From positions 84,688-148,687 of the forward strand of contig PLZV01000062.1 in the NCBI GenBank assembly GCA_003152315.1: DNA of 64,000 nt, in the 5' to 3' direction. Positions 53,281-61,000 of this stretch are shown here, piece after piece. Source of the stretch: Verrucomicrobiota bacterium (GTDB taxonomy: Bacteria; Verrucomicrobiota; Verrucomicrobiia; Palsa-1439). The notes beneath the pieces are model-generated. The model saw only the letters and a list, made by a program, of their open reading frames with translations. It had not been told where the DNA came from and did not search any database. Each line of letters opens with the position of its first letter. The stretch's first letter is position 1. The position numbers and the translations under genes are program-made.

Positions 53281-54180
53281 TTACTTCCGCCGCCGAAGGA
53301 ACAATAACAAAGACAACCCGCTAAAACCCGCCAGTGCCAGCGTGGTCGGCTCGGGAATCACCGCGATGCCCCATGGTTGATGCAACCCTGAAACCAGCGA
53401 GGCGTTGACCGCCACACCGTTGGTCGTGTATTCGCCTATCGTGTTGACGGTCGCGGGCGAGCCGCCAATGCTCGAAACAAAGAGATCTCCTCCCAACACT
53501 GCGATCCCAACCGGTTCACCCAACCCGGAGACCAGCGAGGCGTTGACCGTCACACCGTTGGTCGTGTATTCGCCAATCGTAGCGCTGAAAGCGTTCGCGA
53601 CAAAAAGATTTCCTCCAGACACCACGAGGCCAAATGGTCCACTCAACCCTGAGACCAGCGAGGCATTGACCGTCACACCGTTGGTCGTATATTCGCCTAT
53701 CGTGCCGCCGTTAGCGTTCGCGACAAAGAGATCTCCTCCAGACACCACGAGGCCAGCTGGGTCCAACAATCCTGAGACCAGCGAGGCGTTGACCGTCACA
53801 CCGTTGGTCGTGTATTCGCCAATGATGCCGCTGCCCTCGTTCGCGACAAAGAGATTTCCTCCAGACACCGCCATCCCTACTGGTTCATTTAACCCTGAGA
53901 CCAGCGAGGTGCTGACTGTCCCACCCGAGGTGGTGTACTCGCCAATCGTGCCTGGAGTGGTAAAATTCGCGGAATAGATATCTCCTCCAAACACCGCGAT
54001 GTCGTGTATTCCGGGCACTGACACCAGCGAAGCGTTGACCGTCGTCCCATCGAAGTTGTATTCGCCAATCGCTCCGCCATTGATGGTAAAGATTTGTGCG
54101 TGAGCGGTTCCTGGCATAGCCCAAAGCGCGGCACAGATCGTCAGGCCAGTAACTACAAGTAGTCGAATATGTTTTTTCAT
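53281..54180 (-). CDS. PEP-CTERM protein with six beta-propeller-like repeats
   Basis: This 299-residue protein has a signal peptide ending in PGTAHA, six tandem repeats of about 41 residues and a C-terminal PEP-CTERM signal (IPEPTTLALAGFSGLSLLLF then LRRRK). Each repeat has GTIGEYTTNGVTVNASLVSG and then a LVVSGGxLFVANA half, as in NHL/SBP-type propeller blades. Six blades would close a ring. The unit is 123 bp and is highly alike at DNA level, so copy number may change easily. It is probably displayed on the surface with exopolysaccharide. Confidence 0.87.
   Translation of the reverse strand: MKKHIRLLVVTGLTICAALWAMPGTAHAQIFTINGGAIGEYNFDGTTVNASLVSVPGIHDIAVFGGDIYSANFTTPGTIGEYTTSGGTVSTSLVSGLNEPVGMAVSGGNLFVANEGSGIIGEYTTNGVTVNASLVSGLLDPAGLVVSGGDLFVANANGGTIGEYTTNGVTVNASLVSGLSGPFGLVVSGGNLFVANAFSATIGEYTTNGVTVNASLVSGLGEPVGIAVLGGDLFVSSIGGSPATVNTIGEYTTNGVAVNASLVSGLHQPWGIAVIPEPTTLALAGFSGLSLLLFLRRRK
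53402..54060. repeat. Tandem 123-bp coding repeats
   Basis: GACCGTCACACCGTTGGTCG recurs with a period of 123 bases (near 53545, 53668 and 53791), with more diverged copies at both ends. One unit near 53470 carries 15 extra bases. These are the propeller blades of the gene on the minus strand. Confidence 0.8.
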
Positions 54181-54464
54181 TTCTGTTTTCCTGGCCGTTC
54201 GTTAACCGCGTCACCCCGGTGTCCTCAGGAATGGAAGTTCACGGCCAGGGGACCAAGATACCTGCGACAGGAGTTCCTTTACTAAGTTCCCCGACTAATA
54301 GCAAGAACATTCACAGCTTGTTCCGCCCCGGAAACCAACAAAATACTTGCCCCTGAGAGGTCTATTCAAGCGGCCAGAAGTGGAAATTACACCACACCTT
54401 GCACGCGCACACACGCCTGCGCGCTCGCCGTCTTCCCAACTCTCTCGCCCTGCCAGAAGAAAAA

Positions 54465-54644
54465 CTACTTCACGTCACGAATGGCAGCCTTCACCTTCGC
54501 CACCAATTCGGGGGGAATGTCCTTGAACCCGTGCGCCGTCCGCGCGTGTTCCGCCAACTTCTTCATCAACTCCGCCTCGTTCTCCGCGCGCGCCTCAAAA
54601 TCACAGGCCACGCCAACATCCGAACATTTCATGCTCTTCGCCAT
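54465..54644 (-). CDS. DUF1059 small protein
   Basis: This 59-residue protein reads MAKSMKCSDVGVACDFEARA, followed by a helix and HARTAHGFKDIPPELVAKV. This matches the DUF1059 family of small Cys-containing proteins, found widely in bacteria and archaea with no known function. ATG 54644 is chosen over the longer frame to 54680. It stands alone between repeats, with 284 gene-free bases on its far side (54181-54464) in which I saw nothing. Confidence 0.78.
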   Translation of the reverse strand: MAKSMKCSDVGVACDFEARAENEAELMKKLAEHARTAHGFKDIPPELVAKVKAAIRDVK

Positions 54645-54754
54645 GACTGCCTCCGGGGTGATTGATTGCCGCCCCACCATCTACCCCGAAAGGCCCAGAC
54701 CTTCAACGAAGAAATTGCCCATTTTCAGGTAATAACGCTTCTTGATTTCGTTGC

Positions 54755-54840
54755 GAATTTCCTCCGCCGCCTCGTTGGACGTTGAGCGTTCAGCAGCCTG
54801 CCCCGAATCCTTTTCGGGGTTGAATGTTGAACGTTGACTT
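54755..54840 (+). repeat. GTTGAACG repeat interrupted by a 31-bp palindromic insert
   Basis: Compared with the copy at 56410-56460, this one is identical through GTTGGACGTTGAGCGTTCAG and the next C. It then carries 31 extra bases (54795-54825) with the stem CCCCGAA/TTCGGGG, and resumes with GTTGAACGTTGA. The insert boundaries are clean. Confidence 0.65.
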
Positions 54841-54853
54841 CGTTGTGTTTCCG

Positions 54854-55480
54854 TTACGGTTCCGCAACCAGCACGCTACCATTGGGAGTGTCATTCACGC
54901 CCGCCGTCGACGGCAGACTGTTCGCCCACGATGCGTGCCCGTCATTGAAAAGCACGTTCCCGCCGGCGTCCTTGTGGGGCGCGTAAGGGGAACTCCCGCT
55001 GGCCGACCATCGCGCGCCCTTCGTGTACCCCGCCGCGGTCACGGACTTGCCCATCCGATCCAACGCGATGACCGAATCCGGCTGGTCCTGCCAGTTCAGG
55101 CCAACCGAATACGAATAACTGATCGTCATGTTGGCAACCGTGTTCGTCAACGGATAGACGGTCTGAGACTTCGCCGCATTATCACTCGGGCACGTGAATA
55201 TCTTCGCCGTAGTGAGGACGTTGCTTAACAGATTGTACGAACCCGGCAACGTCGGATTGCTCGCAAGGTCCAAGGGCATCCGCCCATTGTAACCGTCCGC
55301 GTACATCGCGATGCCCAGGCCGATTTGCTTGAGGTTGTTCAGGCAGGCCGTGCGCCGCCCTTTTTCGCGGGCCATGCCAAGCGCGGGCAACAGCATCGCC
55401 GCCAGAATCCCAATGATCGCGATGACCACCAACAGTTCAATGAGGGTGAACCCGATTCTGTCTCTCGTGGAACGTTTCAT
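54854..55480 (-). CDS. Type II pseudopilin-like prepilin protein (PVC type)
   Basis: This 208-residue protein starts with a short basic leader and then [20 protein letters not shown], the prepilin peptidase site and N-terminal helix of type II pseudopilins. The globular part ends with [17 protein letters not shown], the H...DGH form common in Planctomycetes, Verrucomicrobia and Lentisphaerae, where hundreds of paralogues may occur. It would be processed and held in the inner membrane. No secretion machinery lies nearby. Confidence 0.87.
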   Translation of the reverse strand: MKRSTRDRIGFTLIELLVVIAIIGILAAMLLPALGMAREKGRRTACLNNLKQIGLGIAMYADGYNGRMPLDLASNPTLPGSYNLLSNVLTTAKIFTCPSDNAAKSQTVYPLTNTVANMTISYSYSVGLNWQDQPDSVIALDRMGKSVTAAGYTKGARWSASGSSPYAPHKDAGGNVLFNDGHASWANSLPSTAGVNDTPNGSVLVAEP

Positions 55481-55679
55481 GGCTCGGTCCTCCGCACGGT
55501 TGCGTCAGGACTGTGTGCCCGTCACTGCGTAACACTACAGCCGCACCCCACGCGAGTCATGTAAACACCCTGTAAAAAAGCCCGCGTATGTGATTGGGTT
55601 CAGATCGCATTGTTAGGAGTCCGCACCCCTGCTTCCTCCACTTGCCCGACCACTCCCGACCTGTTAAACTGCGAACACT

Positions 55680-56306
55680 TTGCAAGAGATACTAAACGGC
55701 ATCTTTACCTGGGGTGGGTCCTATCCCGACATGCCCTGGGAACTGAACGGCTTCGCGATCCGGCTGGACGACGGGGCCATCCTGATTGACCCGCCCATAC
55801 CCGGTGCCGACGACTGGCCGCAACTCGATGCCTTGAAGCCGATCCGGAAGATCATCGTGACCAATCGCGATCACGACCGCGAGGCGCAACAGTTTCACGA
55901 ACGCTATCAGGCGCCAATCGTGACCGGCGTCAACGAGGCCGGCGGTTTCGCTACGCTGATGGTGGATGAGACCGTCAAGGATGGCGACATTTTGCCCGGT
56001 GGGTTACGAGTGATTGATCTGCCCGGCAAATCACCCGGCGAAATCGGGCTGTACTTCGACCCGTTGCGGAGCAAACTTTCCCGGGAACTCGGCGGCATCG
56101 TGCTCTTGGGCGACGCCCTCATCGGTCATCCGCCCGGCCTCTTGCGATTCGTCCCCAGTCGCAAACTCGACGACGCGCCGCAACTGCGAACGTCCCTGCG
56201 AAAGCTGCTCGACCTGGAGTTCGAAGTCCTGCTCCTCTGCGACGGCCATTCAATCCTCAAAGACGCCCACAAAAAAGTGGAACAATTCCTCGCCACCCAA
56301 CCGTGA
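55680..56306 (+). CDS. Metallo-beta-lactamase-fold-like protein
   Basis: This 208-residue protein starts at TTG 55680, the only fitting start. The layout is that of an MBL-fold hydrolase: LNGFAIRLDDGAILIDPPIP, a strand and loop with IIVTNRDHDREAQQF, then GEIGLYFDPLR, IVLLGDALIGHPPGLLRF and LLLCDGHSILKDAH. The usual HxHxDH is replaced by NRDHDR, so the metal site is altered and activity is uncertain. Its regulation and substrate are unknown. Confidence 0.72.
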   Translation: MQEILNGIFTWGGSYPDMPWELNGFAIRLDDGAILIDPPIPGADDWPQLDALKPIRKIIVTNRDHDREAQQFHERYQAPIVTGVNEAGGFATLMVDETVKDGDILPGGLRVIDLPGKSPGEIGLYFDPLRSKLSRELGGIVLLGDALIGHPPGLLRFVPSRKLDDAPQLRTSLRKLLDLEFEVLLLCDGHSILKDAHKKVEQFLATQP

Positions 56307-56348
56307 CGTTGCAGACAGTCGCTGGGTTCCGGTCTCATTTTCAGACAG

Positions 56349-56466
56349 TAACGCTTCGTGCTCTTCGTGACTCTTGTCCGCCATAGCCTTGGCGACGGCG
56401 GATCGTGGTGAATTTCCTTGCCGCCCCCGTTGGACGTTGAGCGTTCAGCGTTGAACGTTGAAAGTT
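56349..56466 (+). repeat. Composite repeat: TTCGTG unit with 30-bp insert, then GTTGAACG unit
   Basis: CTTCGTGACT and TCGTGGTGAA, which are contiguous at 50021-50040, are split here by 30 bases (56371-56400). The insert is the reverse complement of the 37471-37500 unit and has a TCCGCC/GGCGGA stem. The GTTGGACGTTGAGCGTTCAG unit follows at 56429. Confidence 0.65.
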
Positions 56467-56478
56467 AATTCTTTCCCC

Positions 56479-57933
56479 CTACCACGTATACCTCACCGTA
56501 TAAGTAATCACCTGCTCGCCGTCCTTGTCCACCTTCACAGGAAAGTGAATCGTATTGGAATCGTGCTTCGTCCACTTCTGGTTGGACTCGGTGATCTCCC
56601 AGTTGTTCCAACGGTAGAGCGTCTCCTTCACCAGCACTTCGACCGGCTCGGTCTTGTGGTTACGGACACGGATCTCAAAACTCTCGGTGATGACATGGCT
56701 GCTGGCATCCACATGGAAGTCCGTGCGCTTGCGTTCGCCCACGATGTCAAACGCGTCGCCGATGTGCAGCTTGACGGTCTCGTCCTTCGGCGTGTGGTCG
56801 ATCTCGTCCTCGCCGATGAACTCCAGCGAGCCGTCGGCTTCATCGCGCTTGTAGAGCCGCATCTTGCCTTTCGGCAACGCCATGCCCAGGTTGTTCTCCT
56901 TGGAATTCTTGACCTCGACAACCACATTGACCTTCTTGTTGGAAGAATCGCTGCCATAGTTGGCATCGTTGTTCAACCCGCCATAAAACCGATACTGCGG
57001 CGCGCCATCATAAAGAAAAAACTTCTTCACCGGCACATCCGCCGCCTTGAGCAACTCGATCTGCTTGGTCTGGTTCTGCGCCACCGTCGCCGGCCGCCCC
57101 AGCGTGTAGAGGTGATACTCAAAGAAGGCTTTCTCCTCGAAGCCGCTCTGCGCTGCGGCTCTGCGCGCCCCAAACGCCATCGGTGCGGTCATCTCTAGCG
57201 GCTGCACCCGCCGCACATCTCCCGCAATCAGCTTGAGCTTCGCATCCTTGTACGTCGCGCCCGACTGATTATTGATCGTGACCCAACCACCCAGATCGAG
57301 CTTCGTGTCGTTGGGATTCAAAGTGGCGTTGTAGTCCGCCTGCCAGTTGATGCCTGCCGTCTGGTAAGCTACTTCGATAAGTTGCTGGCCCACCTTCTCC
57401 GTCGCCAGCTTCCATACCAGCGTCGGCTTCGTGATCAATCCCTCCGGCAACGCGCCAAACTGGATGTCCTTCACATTGTCGCCGCGCTGCACCATCACAA
57501 TCTCCGGTTGTACAACCTCCGCTTTATCACCCTCCTGCCGAATCACCAACTGGTTCGCGTCAAAGCTGAGCAAACTGCCCGAATACCGCGAACCGTCCTT
57601 CGTCAGTACAGCAATCTGTTTGTCGATGTACTTCCCGAGCAGCTTGTCGGCGGAAACCAGGTCGTACTCATAATTCTGCTCCAGCACTGTCGCACCGGGA
57701 TCGGTGAGCGACTTGAATTGCACGCTGGTCCCGTCGATCTGCGACGCCACATCGGTAAACTGAATCGTGCCCGTCTTCTCTTTGACGTCCACAGTGCGCT
57801 TCTCGCGCACCACGCCAAAATTCTGGTTGTAGATGGTCAGCGCAATGCCTTCTTCCTGTTTTTCGGGGGCGGCAAGGGCGGCGGCGGTCAGTCCGAACGC
57901 CAGTGGAATCATCGTCAGGTTGCGTAGCTTCAT
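56479..57933 (-). CDS. DUF4139 secreted protein
   Basis: This 484-residue protein has a signal peptide (TMIPLAFGLTAAALAA). It fits the DUF4139 group (mucoidy inhibitor MuiA-like) by its C-terminal half: VVVEVKNSKENNLGMALPKG, MRLYKRDEADGSLEFIGED, then RKRTDFHVDASSHVITESFE and IRVRNHKTEPVEVLV. The N-terminal half has IYNQNFGVVREKRTVDV. The start at 57933 has GGAGGAA about 8 bases upstream. Its role is likely extracytoplasmic. The function of the family is not settled. Confidence 0.85.
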   Translation of the reverse strand: MKLRNLTMIPLAFGLTAAALAAPEKQEEGIALTIYNQNFGVVREKRTVDVKEKTGTIQFTDVASQIDGTSVQFKSLTDPGATVLEQNYEYDLVSADKLLGKYIDKQIAVLTKDGSRYSGSLLSFDANQLVIRQEGDKAEVVQPEIVMVQRGDNVKDIQFGALPEGLITKPTLVWKLATEKVGQQLIEVAYQTAGINWQADYNATLNPNDTKLDLGGWVTINNQSGATYKDAKLKLIAGDVRRVQPLEMTAPMAFGARRAAAQSGFEEKAFFEYHLYTLGRPATVAQNQTKQIELLKAADVPVKKFFLYDGAPQYRFYGGLNNDANYGSDSSNKKVNVVVEVKNSKENNLGMALPKGKMRLYKRDEADGSLEFIGEDEIDHTPKDETVKLHIGDAFDIVGERKRTDFHVDASSHVITESFEIRVRNHKTEPVEVLVKETLYRWNNWEITESNQKWTKHDSNTIHFPVKVDKDGEQVITYTVRYTW

Positions 57934-58045
57934 AACCGTTCCTCCGTGGATGTCCGACACCGCCTACTCTACAAGAGTTCCGCGTGGTGTGCGATATTTT
58001 CCTGGTCGGGCTTTCAAAATGAAGCGGACTCCCTATAATGCGCGC

Positions 58046-61000
58046 ATGGCCTCCTGGAAATACGACGTCATTATCGTGGGAGCGGGCCCCGCCGGCATCA
58101 CGGCGGCCATTGCCTTGGCCAGGGCGAACGTCCCCGTGCTCGTCATCGAGGCGGGCGTCTTCCCGGGCGCAGAGAACTGGTCAGGTGCCGTCTATTTCAC
58201 GGAAAACCTCGCGCAGCCGGATGTCCTCGGCGAACAAGCCGTCCGCGATTCCGCCTACGAACGTCCCGTCACCAAACGCGGCTTCTACATCTATAACGGC
58301 CACTCGCTCGTCGGCCTCAATTACCGCAACCCGGCCACGTTCGCCAACTGCTACACCGTCCTGCGCCCGACGTACGACCACTATCTGGCCGAACTCGCCA
58401 AGTCGTTCGGAGCGGAGATCCTCACGGAAACCACGGTGGACGGCCTGCTCCGCGACGATAACGGCCACATCGTCGGCGTCCACACCGACCGCGGCTCGAT
58501 CCATGCCGATGTCGTGTTCCTCGCCGAGGGCGACGCGTCGCAACTCGTCACAAAAGAAGGTTACGAGCGCAACATCGAAGCCGGCACGCCGCATTTCCTG
58601 CAAGGCATCAAGGAAGTCATCGAGGTCGATCCCGATTACATCGAGCACACCTTTAAGCTGTCGCAAGGCGAAGGCGCGGCCTTCGAAATCCTCTTGCGCA
58701 ACGGCTCGATCCACAATCGCACCGCCAACCTCAACATGGGCGGCTTCCTCTATACGAACAAGGCCAGCCTCTCGCTCGGCCTCGTCCTGCCGCTCGACAA
58801 TCTCAGCAAAGAGTTCGGCGGCGACCACAACCGCCTCATGGAATGGTTCAAGGGACTGCCCGAAGTCCGCCGTTGGACGAACCACAGTCGGTCGTCCGCT
58901 TACGGCGCAAAGATCATCCGCGGTGGCGGCTTCCGCGAATTGCCGCAACTCGTCGACAACGGCCTCGCCATCGGCGGCGCCGCCACCGGCATCGGCCTCG
59001 ATTTCCCCTACCCCAATTTTACCGGCCCCGCCACCGCGATGGGACGCCTCTTCGCCAACGCCGTCAAGCAGGCGCGCGCCGCCAACAAATCTTTCTCCCG
59101 GCCGGTCCTCGAAGAACTCTACGAACGCCCGCTGCGCGACACGCACTACTTCAAGAACGTCGAGTTTCTCGAAAAATGGCCGCATTACGTCGAGCACACC
59201 CGCGTCTTCTTCGGTCGCGCCGCCGACCTCGCGACCGGTTCGCTTTACATCGCGAGCAACACAACGTTGCGCCCCCGCCAAAGGCTCTGGCCGCTCGCCA
59301 AGTTTACTCGCGAGACTCTCCCATTGAAACATTGGGGCGAGTTCTTCCACGACCTGCGCGAACAACGCGCCGCCCTTGGTCTCACCCATACAAGCAAACC
59401 AGTCGCAGGAGCCTCGACGAATTCGTCCGGGCGACCAGGCGAAGGCGAAGCTCATCTGGAATTCCGCGTGGACGGCGAACCTTGCAACAATTTCCCCTGG
59501 CCCCTTTCCCTCATCTTCGCCAATGCCTCCGTGATGCTGTCAGCGGCTTCCGATCATCTTTACCGGAATGACGCCACGCCCTTGCCCGACAAACTTCGCA
59601 ACGCCATCGCCTCCGCAAAACGCAACACAAGTGTTGCCGCGTACCTGGGTCTGACGGGAATGTTCGTGCTCCTGCTGGTGCTGATGCCCATTCAGTGGAT
59701 CTGCGAATTGATCCACCTCGTCATCACGCGTCCGTCGCCGGAAAAATTCCTGTCCAGCTTCTTCCAAAAGAATCTGGCCCTCGTCCGCCAACGCCTCAAG
59801 CTCGATCCGGACGCCGTCAAAATCGAACAACCGTGGGAAGAGAAACTCTCGCTCATCCGCTACTTCTCCGAGGACCACACGCACATCAAAGTGTTCCGCC
59901 CCGAGAATTTCGAGAATCGCGCGAAGATCGCCGACTCTCCCCTCTGGCACGTCTGCCCCGCGAAAGTTTACGAGTGCCACACCGACGACCTCGGCCAGTC
60001 CCAACTCGTCGTGAACTTCGAGAACTGCATCAAGTGCGAGACCTGCTGGCGCTCCGCCACCAACGACGTCGATTGGACCCGCCAGCGCCACCAGCGATTG
60101 ATCTTCAACGCCTCAACCGAGGCCAACCGAAAACTCCTCGCCATTCTGAAGTCTGTCACCCTGAACGAACCGAAGGGGCTTGCCTCGCAGTCACCCCGGA
60201 TACTTCAATTCACCCAGTACGACATTCGCCAGAAGGCTCTCGCCCTCACCGCCAAGCTCCACCAATTCTGCGACACCGTTTATGCCGGCCCGCGTTATGT
60301 CGATGCCGGCCGCACGCGCTGGCTACAATCATTGTTAACTGAAGCGCAGTCCATTGCCGCCGCCATCAAAGACCCGTGCATCGACCGGCAACTCGTCCGC
60401 ATTCTCGCCCACGCCAAGCGCCGCAAGTTCTTCTGGGCCGAAGCCGACACGCGACAATTGTTGGAGCAACTTCCTCCGCTTCCCCCGCTGGCGACCGCGA
60501 CACCACAACAAGCGCGCGTCGCGATGGTTTCGCGTCTCGATAAACTCTTCCCGAAACAGGCCGTCAAGGACCTCGAACACAATAAGCCGCTGTCAAAGGA
60601 ACAGAAAAACTTCCTGCACGTCCTCTCCGACACTGTTTCGCCGCCGCGCCCCGTCATCTTGCGCGAACTGGCGCGCCGCGATCCGTCGCTGGCCGCGCTC
60701 GTTTCGGGAATTTATTCCGCGCAAGTTGCCGCGCGCCCGGAACTCGCCGACCAGCCATGGATCGGCCTCACCGCCGCGCGCAACGCCTGGAAGGAATTCG
60801 TGCCCGAGCAGACACCGACGTTGTCACAGGTTGCCGCCGACGTTTGCGCCATCGCCCTGGGCGCGGGCGAGATGTTGTTGGAACGCTGCCACCAACACGC
60901 AACCAATCGCGTCCAATTCCCCGGGCTGTTCAAGGACGAAGACGGCCGCGACGGCATCGCCAAGTTCGGATCCGTGAAGAAGCTGCTGAGCGAGATGGAA

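Noticed and set aside
53132-53380. Short plus-strand open frame after the DUF2971 gene
   Set aside because: It runs through a terminator-like stem and into the 3' end of the PEP-CTERM gene on the other strand. The protein is basic and featureless.
53402-54060. CRISPR-like array
   Set aside because: The regular 123-bp period is coding: it translates to uniform 41-residue propeller blades with conserved sequence along the full unit, without unique spacers.
58038-59455. Two long frames (one plus, one minus) over the start of the giant gene
   Set aside because: Both are low-complexity readings (S/R/P-rich or V/A/E/G-rich) of the same DNA that encodes the clear ETF-QO domain in another frame.
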